From: JABMRP01 sp964444795
GTDB lineage: Bacteria; Planctomycetota; Planctomycetia; Pirellulales; Thermoguttaceae
Reading direction: 5' to 3'
DNA length: 29,972 bases
Assembly (NCBI GenBank): GCA_964444795.1
Contig: CAYUIQ010000091.1
Span: 1-29,972 of the forward strand
The position numbers were made by a program, and so were the translations under genes. Shown here in pieces: positions 1-6,739 of this stretch (positions are counted from its first letter, which is position 1; every line of letters starts with the position of its first letter). Below the pieces are notes generated by a model. The model did not search any database and was not told where the DNA came from. It saw only the letters and a list, made by a program, of their open reading frames with translations.

Positions 1-69
1 ACCCAACCGTTTCATGCGACACTAGTTTCTCGAACGATCCTAGGGCGGCACGACCTACGACCCAACGAG

Positions 70-104
70 AAAGCCCCACCGGTCACAGGGATCGGCGGGG
101 CTTT
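70..104 (-). terminator. Rho-independent terminator after the PEP-CTERM gene
   Basis: An 8-bp perfect stem, AAAGCCCC against GGGGCTTT, is extended by an inner CCG/CGG pairing. On the minus strand it is followed by TTTCTCGTT. It begins 28 bases downstream of the stop codon of the PEP-CTERM gene. The A-run on the opposite side means it could also stop transcription entering from the left. Confidence 0.8.
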
Positions 105-131
105 GGAGTTTTGGATTTCGGGGTGCGTCGC

Positions 132-1577
132 CTACCGCTTGCGCCGACGGGCGACCAAGGCCAGGCCGAGCAGACCGAGGGCGGCGAGGATGAAACTGGA
201 GGGCTCGGGGACGGCGGAATCCTGCGGCAAGCCAATGCGGATGTTGTCGAAAGCCAGCGTGTTGCCCGCTACGCCACCGCCGGCAAAGAACCGGAAGCCC
301 GTGGAGGTGGGAAGCCCTCCGGCCGCGCCTCCTCGAAGATACCTGTCGACGGGACTGTGAGTCACCGTAGTGCCGGATGTCAGATCGGTGAGAGCGATCT
401 CCACAATCTGGTTCGACGCAAGATCGATCGTCGTCGCCCAATTGTACCAGTGGTCCAGCGAAAGACCTTGGAAGTCCGGATCGTCAACCGACCCTGTGAT
501 GGATGTGCCAGCGGCGTCGTACCACACGTAATCCGCGTTCCATTCGGCCGGATCGTTGCCATCAGTGCTCGTCCACCTGGGCAAGGCGATGAAGGACGCG
601 CTGGTACCGCTGGGCTGTAAGGATACGCTTCCGAAGTTGTTGCCACGAGCCACCGCCGGATCGGCCGTGGGCGCGACGTCAAAACTGACCGTCCAGAGGT
701 CGCTGCTGCTGAAGTCCACGTCCCGCTGAGCCCGTGCGTAAGGGGCGCCGCCGGGCCCAGTGCCGGCAATGAACTTCTCGCCGCCATTCGGGTTGGCAGG
801 AAGACCAAGTGAATTTCCGGCGTAAGTAAACGCATTGAAGTCGGTGCTGGCATCGTTGGGTACGTAGTACGCATCCTGTCCCGTCAGAAGCACGCCGCTG
901 GGAGACGCATTGATCGATTCAAAATCCGAACTATAGCCGACACCGGCGGCAGAGATCGTGATATCGTCGTAGTAGATCGATGAGGCACCGTTACCGTACA
1001 GATCGATAACCCTGATTTCGTTGGCTGCACCGGCCCAAGTGCCGGTAGACAGCAAGTCACCACCGTAGTAGACATTGACCGAATCGGCATCCAGATCCAC
1101 ATCAGCCCGAATGTTCACCCATTGATCTCTAATAAGAGGCAGCGTCGCCCCCGTGTCGAAATCATTCTTGACGGTGTTGGCGGCCAGGTCGATCGGAAGT
1201 TGAAGGCTCCAGTCGTACGGCCCGCCATCGTTGTATTGGTTCAAGAGGAGGAAGTAGGATGTCCCCGTCGTTGCACTCGCCGGGATATACTGTTTCGCGG
1301 AGACGACCCATTGACCGGAAGTCAGCCCCGTCCACTCGTGAACCAGATCGGAAGTTCCGGCAATCTCGATTGAATTGAGAAAACTGGCCCGTTGGGCGGT
1401 GGAGACCAGAGCACCCGCTCCCGGAGTGTTGTCCCAACCCTTCCAGCCACCCTGGCCGTGTACGTCGCTGCCGTCGGCATACGAGTCGAAGCCATCGTAG
1501 AAAACCGTGGCATTTGTTGCCGCCACGGGGAGAAACAGAATTGCCACAATCATCAACGCAACACGTTGTCGTTTCAT
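132..1577 (-). CDS. PEP-CTERM sorting domain surface protein (LamG/jelly-roll-like)
   Basis: This 481-aa protein begins with a signal peptide (MKRQR, then a hydrophobic stretch ending near Ala-Thr-Asn-Ala, about residue 24). It ends with a typical PEP-CTERM tail: VPEP near residue 456, a 16-residue hydrophobic helix, then ARRRKR. In the known pathway the tail is cut by an exosortase and the protein is left outside the cytoplasmic membrane. The body contains two beta-rich halves, about 25-210 and 215-450, each starting with a 'FDSY' or 'FESI' type segment as in LamG/jelly-roll carbohydrate-binding folds. That fold is inferred from pattern only. The ATG start has GAGGGA about 9 bases upstream. 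The gene stands alone, with a terminator just downstream. No exosortase gene is in the window. Ligand and role are unknown. Confidence 0.9.
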   Translation of the reverse strand: MKRQRVALMIVAILFLPVAATNATVFYDGFDSYADGSDVHGQGGWKGWDNTPGAGALVSTAQRASFLNSIEIAGTSDLVHEWTGLTSGQWVVSAKQYIPASATTGTSYFLLLNQYNDGGPYDWSLQLPIDLAANTVKNDFDTGATLPLIRDQWVNIRADVDLDADSVNVYYGGDLLSTGTWAGAANEIRVIDLYGNGASSIYYDDITISAAGVGYSSDFESINASPSGVLLTGQDAYYVPNDASTDFNAFTYAGNSLGLPANPNGGEKFIAGTGPGGAPYARAQRDVDFSSSDLWTVSFDVAPTADPAVARGNNFGSVSLQPSGTSASFIALPRWTSTDGNDPAEWNADYVWYDAAGTSITGSVDDPDFQGLSLDHWYNWATTIDLASNQIVEIALTDLTSGTTVTHSPVDRYLRGGAAGGLPTSTGFRFFAGGGVAGNTLAFDNIRIGLPQDSAVPEPSSFILAALGLLGLALVARRRKR

Positions 1578-1966
1578 CGGTCGTTCCCTCTCAAGCGGTC
1601 AGCGATGGTATGTCGGAGTTGCCACAGATATAAGAGCCTCAGCGGCGATCACCGCTGAAAATCCTGCCACGGAGGAAAAACTCCACCTCCATGGAGCTAG
1701 CAACAGTCTAATTGGCACGAATGGCAATGCAATACACAAAAGCAACTTTTTTTGAGATTACTTCTGTCGGGGGGGGCAGGGCTACTACTCTCCCGCGAAT
1801 CACACTGCGCCTCACGGCCTCAACCCGCTCGTGCGTTGGCAGCGGTCTGGGGCAGGACCCGCGGGGGCTAAGCCCTCAGCCCAAAAGGACTTACAAGCAT
1901 ACGCACGCAGTGAGCGGAAGTTCGGTCTGGTATGCCTCTTGGCAGGACCGGCAGGTCAAATCGCCC
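1578..1966. other. Intergenic region upstream of the PEP-CTERM gene
   Basis: This 389-base stretch has no convincing gene; short frames here lack ribosome sites and recognisable protein patterns. The part near the PEP-CTERM gene is AT-richer and holds two dyads, at 1639-1658 and 1687-1696. The rest is GC-rich with a G7 run near 1770. It must contain the 3' end of the lipoprotein transcript, but I see no strong terminator. Confidence 0.6.
1639..1658. promoter_or_regulatory. Inverted repeat in the PEP-CTERM gene leader
   Basis: TCAGCGG and CCGCTGA form a perfect 7-bp stem with a 6-base loop, about 62-81 bases upstream of the PEP-CTERM start codon. A second palindrome, CTCCATGGAG, lies at 1687-1696. 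Either could be an operator or a leader hairpin. No regulator is identified. Confidence 0.3.
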
Positions 1967-2296
1967 CTATCTCCCACAGCCCACAATCGGCCCGACCATT
2001 TCCGAAGCGAGTCGTAGTGGCGGTTCGACAACTTGCCCGGCCAAGGCCAACGGCGGTTTTGCCACTGCGATGGCCAGATTCAGCGGCGGCTTGACCACTT
2101 CGGCGGCCAAGGCCAGCGGCGGCCTGACGATCTTGCCCGGCAATTCGACACATTCACGCAGCGGGCCCTGGTGGGTTGAGCCACCCATGGCCGAGCGATC
2201 GGAAAATGGCGGCGCCGGGCCAAGAGGGGCCGGTGAAACGGCCTGGCAGCCGACGGCGACGGGGACCAACACTAGAGCAGCCAATACCTTAAGCAT
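1967..2296 (-). CDS. Small repeat-containing lipoprotein
   Basis: A 109-aa protein starting MLKVLAALVLVPVAVGC. This is a lipoprotein signal peptide with a plausible lipobox (AVG-C) and Cys at residue 17. The start was chosen because GGGAGG lies 6 bases upstream; an in-frame start 48 bases earlier has no such site. After a Pro/Ser-rich spacer, the second half is made of 11-residue repeats of the form (V/I)x(R/K/E)PPLxLAxx, encoded by 33-bp DNA repeats. Each unit is amphipathic, so it may lie on the membrane or form a short helical bundle. It is in the same direction as the STAS gene 121 bases upstream and could be co-transcribed with it. No family is recognised. Confidence 0.75.
   Translation of the reverse strand: MLKVLAALVLVPVAVGCQAVSPAPLGPAPPFSDRSAMGGSTHQGPLRECVELPGKIVRPPLALAAEVVKPPLNLAIAVAKPPLALAGQVVEPPLRLASEMVGPIVGCGR
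2018..2149. repeat. Tandem 33-bp repeat, four copies
   Basis: Units begin at 2018, 2051, 2084 and 2117, each starting with (T/C)GGCGG, and are divergent. They lie in frame inside the lipoprotein gene and encode its 11-residue PPLxLA repeats, so copy-number change would keep the reading frame. Confidence 0.85.
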
Positions 2297-2417
2297 CTCG
2301 TACCTCCCTGAACGTATGCTTTGGGAAACGGTTGTCGACGACATCCATGCCGTCGTGCTAACCTACCAGGGCGTGTCAGGCGGCGTGATATAACGGCCCG
2401 TTTGCAGATATCCACGC

Positions 2418-2780
2418 TTACTGCCGCACGAACCGCAGCGATTCCGCGCGCGACTCGTGGATCGGCCAGACCGTGTCCAACTTGGTCACGCCGAGGATCT
2501 CGCGTTGCCGGGCGTCGGCGTTGCAGATGGCCAGACGGCCGCCGGATTGCCCGGCCGTCTTCCACAGCTTGTTGATGGCTCCGAGCATGGTCGATCCGAA
2601 GTAGGAGATCTCTCGAAGATCGACGATCACGTGCTTGACGGCCGGTCGGCCGAGATGCTCCAGAGCGCCGGCGAGTTCCGTTCCCACCTCGTCGCCGACA
2701 AAGCTTCCCAGATCGCGCAGCGGTATCACGATCAGCGTATCGACGTCCAACTCTAGGGCGAATACGTCGTTGGTTGGCAT
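2418..2780 (-). CDS. STAS-domain protein (anti-sigma factor antagonist-like)
   Basis: A 120-aa single-domain protein of the SpoIIAA/RsbV type. The core motif is DLREISYFGSTMLGAI at about residues 54-69, matching the family DLSxVxxxDSSGLG region. Ser63 aligns with the phosphorylated serine, but the usual preceding Asp is Gly and the following Ser-Gly is Thr-Met. In known systems such a protein is phosphorylated by an RsbW/SpoIIAB kinase and released by a PP2C phosphatase, and in the dephosphorylated state it frees a partner. The phosphatase gene lies 81 bases upstream in the same direction, which supports that job. No matching kinase is in the window. It is presumably cytoplasmic. Confidence 0.88.
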   Translation of the reverse strand: MPTNDVFALELDVDTLIVIPLRDLGSFVGDEVGTELAGALEHLGRPAVKHVIVDLREISYFGSTMLGAINKLWKTAGQSGGRLAICNADARQREILGVTKLDTVWPIHESRAESLRFVRQ

Positions 2781-2861
2781 GTTGGTTTCCCCCGGTTATG
2801 CCGTCGCAAGCAACCCGCGAAGGCTGCGTACGAGAACAAGTTCCTTTCCTGGGTCTGGGGC

Positions 2862-4013
2862 CTACGGTTCCGGCGCGACGACGCGGATCACCACCAACGT
2901 GATGTCGTCTTGCTGGGGTGCGTTTCCCGAGAACTCGCGGATCGTCTGATAGAGCCGCTGGACGATCGTGCCGGCCGGCTCGTGCCGGTTCTCGCGGACG
3001 ACCGTCATCGCCCGGTCGGTGCCGAAGTACTCTCCGTCGGGTGATTCCGCCTCCATCACGCCGTCGGTACAGAAGAAGATGAGTTGGCCCTCCTCCAATG
3101 GAATCGGCTCGACGCACGTTACGACGGTCGATTTTTCCACACCCAAAGGAAGACTGGTGCTGTCGAGATGGGTGAAGTTTCCGCCGGCGTCGAACAGGTA
3201 GCCGCGTTGTCCCGCGCTGGCATACGTGAGCCGTCGCGTGTCGGCGTCCAGTACGGCGAACATCAAGGTAACAAAGTGGAGATCGTCGGTATCGTCGGCC
3301 AGTACGCGATTGGCACCGGTAAGGATCTGTCCCACGTCGTCGCAGGCCAGCGACAGCGCGCGGAGGTAGGCCCGAGTTTCGGCCATCAGCAACGCCGGCC
3401 CCATCCCGTGACTGCTGACGTCGCCCAGAACCACCCCCAGACGACGCTCGCCCATGGGGATGTAGTCGAAGCAGTCGCCGGCGGTGGCCTTGGCGGGAAA
3501 TACCGCGCCGTCGATCTCGAACCCGGGAAACTCCGGCGGAGCGACGGGGAAGAGCCGCTGTTGGATCTCGCGGGCCGTGCGAAACTCCTCGTTGGTGATC
3601 CGCAAGGCGTCCTCGGCCTCGTGTCGCCGCGTGCGTTCGATGGCGTAGCGAATCGAGCGCACCAGCAGGTTGTCGTCGACCTGCCCTTTGACCAGATAGT
3701 CCTGGGCGCCGGCCTGCACCGCCTTGACGGCCGTGGTTTCGTCGTCCAGTCCGGTAAGTACGACGATCGGGACGTTGGAGACCATCGACTGCATGACGAT
3801 AAACGTCTCCAACCCCAGGCTGTCGGGCAGGGTGAGATCCAGAAGCATGACGTCGATCCCGCCGCGGGCGCAGCGCTGCAATCCGGCGGCCAGCGATTCG
3901 GCGTGGATCAATTCGAAAGGTCCGTCCCAGCGATCCCCCAACAGTCCGCGCATCACCCAGACGTCGTCGGGATCGTCTTCGACCAGCAGGATTCGCACGC
4001 TTCGGTCGTTCAT
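2862..4013 (-). CDS. Response regulator with PP2C/SpoIIE-type phosphatase output (RsbU-like)
   Basis: The 383-aa protein has a receiver domain at residues 6-122, with acidic pocket D13/D14, phospho-acceptor D59, T87 and K109. A helical linker follows (about 125-160), then a SpoIIE/PP2C phosphatase domain (about 170-380). Metal-binding acids are visible: AGDCFD (D180), GDVSSHGMG (D198), CTDG and a final QQDDITLV. The expected reaction is dephosphorylation of a phospho-STAS protein, controlled by phosphorylation of D59. The start codon lies one base after the stop of the upstream response regulator gene (TGA-C-ATG), so translation is probably coupled. The substrate is likely the STAS protein encoded next downstream. 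Confidence 0.93.
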   Translation of the reverse strand: MNDRSVRILLVEDDPDDVWVMRGLLGDRWDGPFELIHAESLAAGLQRCARGGIDVMLLDLTLPDSLGLETFIVMQSMVSNVPIVVLTGLDDETTAVKAVQAGAQDYLVKGQVDDNLLVRSIRYAIERTRRHEAEDALRITNEEFRTAREIQQRLFPVAPPEFPGFEIDGAVFPAKATAGDCFDYIPMGERRLGVVLGDVSSHGMGPALLMAETRAYLRALSLACDDVGQILTGANRVLADDTDDLHFVTLMFAVLDADTRRLTYASAGQRGYLFDAGGNFTHLDSTSLPLGVEKSTVVTCVEPIPLEEGQLIFFCTDGVMEAESPDGEYFGTDRAMTVVRENRHEPAGTIVQRLYQTIREFSGNAPQQDDITLVVIRVVAPEP

Positions 4014-4014
4014 G

Positions 4015-4494
4015 TCACTCCCCGGAGGGCAACTCCGCGAACTCGCACCAGTACTGACATAACATGCCGGTCAGGGCGATGAGTTGGCGATAGGTCGACG
4101 GTTTGCAGAAGTAGGAATTCACGCCCAGATCGTAGGCGAAATCGATATCGTCCCTGGCTCGCGAAGTGGTTAACACGACCAGCGGAATACGGCGCCAGGC
4201 GGCGTCCCCTTTGATCTCCGGGAGCACCTCGCGCCCGTCTTTTCGCGGCATGTTCAGATCCAGCACGATCAGGTCGGGCCGGGGTGCCGGTTGCTCGGCG
4301 AACTTCCCGCAACCGCCGAGGTAATCGAGCAGTTCTTCGCCGTCGTGAACGAATCGCAGATCATGCACCGGGCAACTCTCGGCCAGTGCGTCGCGGAGCA
4401 GCAGGCGATCCTCCGCGTCGTCGTCGGCCATGAGGATCACCAGTGGTCTTCGCGGCAGTGATTCTTGCGATCGGGATTTTTGCGATCGGGACAT
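4015..4494 (-). CDS. Single-domain response regulator (Rcp1/CheY-like)
   Basis: A 159-aa protein consisting of a short Ser/Arg/Lys-rich N-terminus and one receiver domain. Key residues are D24-D26, phospho-acceptor D79 (in VLDLNMPRKDG), T109 and K131. There is no output domain. The inserted loop between the first helix-strand pair (HDGEELLDYL) is typical of the Rcp1-like subfamily paired with PAS-containing sensor kinases. The ATG at 4494 is preferred: an upstream in-frame extension would overlap the kinase gene and has no domain content. It lies 13 bases after the kinase gene. It probably takes phosphate from that kinase and may relay to the next gene's receiver. Confidence 0.92.
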   Translation of the reverse strand: MSRSQKSRSQESLPRRPLVILMADDDAEDRLLLRDALAESCPVHDLRFVHDGEELLDYLGGCGKFAEQPAPRPDLIVLDLNMPRKDGREVLPEIKGDAAWRRIPLVVLTTSRARDDIDFAYDLGVNSYFCKPSTYRQLIALTGMLCQYWCEFAELPSGE

Positions 4495-4507
4495 CGCTCG
4501 GTTTTTC

Positions 4508-6466
4508 TCAGTTCTTGGGTTTGGGGTGGGCCACCGGCAAAAGGACCACGAACGTCGACCCTCGCCCCGGGGTGCTCTCGGCAGTGATCGTGCCCCCGTG
4601 ACGCTCGACGATCTTCCGGCAAATGGCCAACCCGATGCCGGTTCCCCGGTAGACGTCGCGCGGGTGGAGTCGCTGAAACACGCCAAAAATTCGCTCGGCA
4701 TATTTCTCCTCGAACCCGATCCCGTTGTCTTCCACGACGATGCGGCATAGCGCTTCGGCGGGCGATTCGCGGCCCGTTCGTTCGCTTCGGCCCTTGGTGA
4801 AACGCCCGTACACCTTGACCACCAGCGGCTCCTCGGGACGGTGGAATTTCAGCGCGTTGCTGATCAGGTTCTGCAGCAACTGCCGCATCTGCAGCGGGTC
4901 GGCCTGGACCGTCGACATCTTGCCCACGTCGACCCGAGCTTCGGCCTGTTCGATCTGCACCTCCAAGTCGGAAATAACCTCGCGAACGATTTTCGCCAGA
5001 TCGACCGGCTCGAAGCCTTGGGCTCGGGTGGTAACGCGGGAGAGCGTCATCAGGCCGTTGATCAGCGCCTGCATCCGTCCGGCGGCGTTATGCATGCGCG
5101 CCACCAGTTCGCGGCCGGTTTCATCGAGCACTTCGGCGTATTTCATCTCCAGGCGGTCGCTGAACGTGCGGACCTTTCGCAACGGCTCCTGGAGATCGTG
5201 CGAGGCCACGTAGGCGAACTGCTCCAATTCCTCGTTCGACCGCTCGAGTTCCCGATTCGATCGCTCCAGGGCCTCCGCGTATTGGGCCTGCGCCTTCTCG
5301 GCCTGTTTCCGGTCGCTGATGTCTCGCAGAAAGAAGGTCAACACGGGCTGCCCTTGCTCCTGGGACAGGGTCATGGCCATTTCGGCGGGAAAGAGCTCTC
5401 CGTCGGCCCGGCGGGCAACGACCTCGCTGCGCTTGCCCAACATCGAGCCGTCGCCGGCCGAAAGATAACGTTCGACGCGGTCGTGGTGGCCGGCGATCTT
5501 CGACTCCGGGAAGAGGATCTCCGAAGGTTCCTTGCCCAAGACTTCGTCCCGGGTATGGCCGAACGCCGCTTCGGCGGCCCGATTGAATTCCGTCACCCGG
5601 CCTTCGTGGTTGATCGTCACAATGGGATCGAGAGACGACTCGAGAATGGCCCTTTTTCGGGCTTCGCTTTCGCCCAGGGATTCCTCGATTTGCCGTCGTC
5701 CCTGGCAGTCGCGATGCACGACGGCCAGGCACGCCGGATTGCCGGGACGCGGCGGCCGAATGAGGAACATGGTCGTCTCGACGTCGATTACTTGACCTGT
5801 CTGCATCTGGCAAAGTTGGCTCTGGCCCTGCCAGCGGCCCGTCCGGTTGACTTCCGGCACCGCGGTTTCATAGAGCGTCGTCCAGGCCTCCTCGGGATGG
5901 AAGTCGCGAAGGGTCGTCGCCGACGCGTCGTCCCACCGGCCCAGGCCAACCAGCCGCCGTCCCGCGGCATTGAGGAAGAACGGCTTTCCCTGCAAAGACG
6001 CCAGACAGATGAAATCGGACGAATCGTCGACCAGGGCCTCGAACTGATAGATTTCCCCCGACGATTCTCCGCCCCCGGTCGGGGCGACCTCGAAGCAACA
6101 CTGCCGCAGCGCGTCGGTGCCTTCGTCGAGTTGGGCCAGCGCTCGGTCGAGCCGGTCTTGAGGAAAAACCCGCTCCATGATCTGCCCGCGAATCGCCGAG
6201 CTCAGATGCCGAAGCGCCGGCAACACCCACCGGCCAATCAACTCGGCCGGCGCGTCACGGCAAAGCATCTCCATGCAAGCATGAGCCGGTTCTGTGTCGC
6301 CGTCCCGGCAGAATGCGGTCAGTGCCCCCAAAAGCGCCGGGCCGTTCTCGGCCAGCACCGGTGGAAGAGGTTCGTCGGCCGGTCCGCCGGTCTGCCCCAA
6401 CCGCTGGACATAACCTTGGCAAATCGCCGCCTCATCGCTGGTGAGAATCTGGACGAGTTCGCTCAC
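4508..6466 (-). CDS. Cytoplasmic PAS-PAS sensor histidine kinase
   Basis: About 652 aa from a GTG start at 6466. Order of parts: an N-terminal helical region (1-125) that resembles RsbR-type sensory heads, a tentative match; PAS 1 (about 140-255); PAS 2 (about 273-385); a coiled coil rich in ERSNRELERSNEELEQ; a HisKA dimerisation helix with phospho-His about 423 (ASHDLQEPLRKV); and a HATPase domain with N box NLISNALKFH, G1 EDNGIGF and G2 GTGIGLAI. No transmembrane segments are seen, so it should be cytosolic. GTG 6466 has GGTGGAG seven bases upstream. An in-frame ATG at 6502 adds 12 residues but has no ribosome site and abuts a palindrome. It heads the kinase, regulator, phosphatase, STAS operon. 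Confidence 0.92.
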   Translation of the reverse strand: MSELVQILTSDEAAICQGYVQRLGQTGGPADEPLPPVLAENGPALLGALTAFCRDGDTEPAHACMEMLCRDAPAELIGRWVLPALRHLSSAIRGQIMERVFPQDRLDRALAQLDEGTDALRQCCFEVAPTGGGESSGEIYQFEALVDDSSDFICLASLQGKPFFLNAAGRRLVGLGRWDDASATTLRDFHPEEAWTTLYETAVPEVNRTGRWQGQSQLCQMQTGQVIDVETTMFLIRPPRPGNPACLAVVHRDCQGRRQIEESLGESEARKRAILESSLDPIVTINHEGRVTEFNRAAEAAFGHTRDEVLGKEPSEILFPESKIAGHHDRVERYLSAGDGSMLGKRSEVVARRADGELFPAEMAMTLSQEQGQPVLTFFLRDISDRKQAEKAQAQYAEALERSNRELERSNEELEQFAYVASHDLQEPLRKVRTFSDRLEMKYAEVLDETGRELVARMHNAAGRMQALINGLMTLSRVTTRAQGFEPVDLAKIVREVISDLEVQIEQAEARVDVGKMSTVQADPLQMRQLLQNLISNALKFHRPEEPLVVKVYGRFTKGRSERTGRESPAEALCRIVVEDNGIGFEEKYAERIFGVFQRLHPRDVYRGTGIGLAICRKIVERHGGTITAESTPGRGSTFVVLLPVAHPKPKN

Positions 6467-6473
6467 CGGTAGG

Positions 6474-6480
6474 CTCCACC
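6474..6480 (-). promoter_or_regulatory. Ribosome binding site deciding the GTG start of the kinase
   Basis: GGTGGAG sits 7 bases before GTG 6466, while the in-frame ATG at 6502 has no purine-rich site upstream. Confidence 0.55.
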
Positions 6481-6515
6481 GCGACAATACTCGAGCCGCC
6501 ATGTTTGCTGGTCGC

Positions 6516-6534
6516 CACGGGCATCTTGCCCGTG
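6516..6534. repeat. Short perfect palindrome (CACGGGCA-TCT-TGCCCGTG)
   Basis: An 8-bp perfect stem with a 3-base loop, in the untranslated leader of the sensor kinase gene. From memory, GGGCAAGATGCCCGT-type palindromes recur between genes in planctomycete genomes; I could not count copies here beyond this one. It could act as an mRNA hairpin. Confidence 0.55.
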
Positions 6535-6682
6535 ACAGACGGCTAGGGGAATTATTTCCATCTCGAAACAGACCGTCAAGTATCCTGCACATTGGGGGTA
6601 ACCACTGCCCCCACATGACGGCCTCATCACGACCCTTCCGCGTCCCCGCATCGACGTACGCGTCCGTGTCATGCCGACGGAC

Positions 6683-6708
6683 GCTCCCACGACGCGAAGC
6701 ATGGGAAC
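6683..6708. repeat. Imperfect palindrome of GTTCCCAnGC...GCnTGGGAAC type
   Basis: TCCCA (6685-6689) pairs with TGGGA (6702-6706) around a GC-rich core, between the toroid-protein gene and the kinase gene. It resembles a widespread bacterial intergenic repeat (GTTCCCACGC...GCGTGGGAAC). It might end transcription of the upstream operon, although no T-tract follows. Confidence 0.45.
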
Positions 6709-6739
6709 GAGAGGAAGCACCCGGTGCGCATCTCGACGA

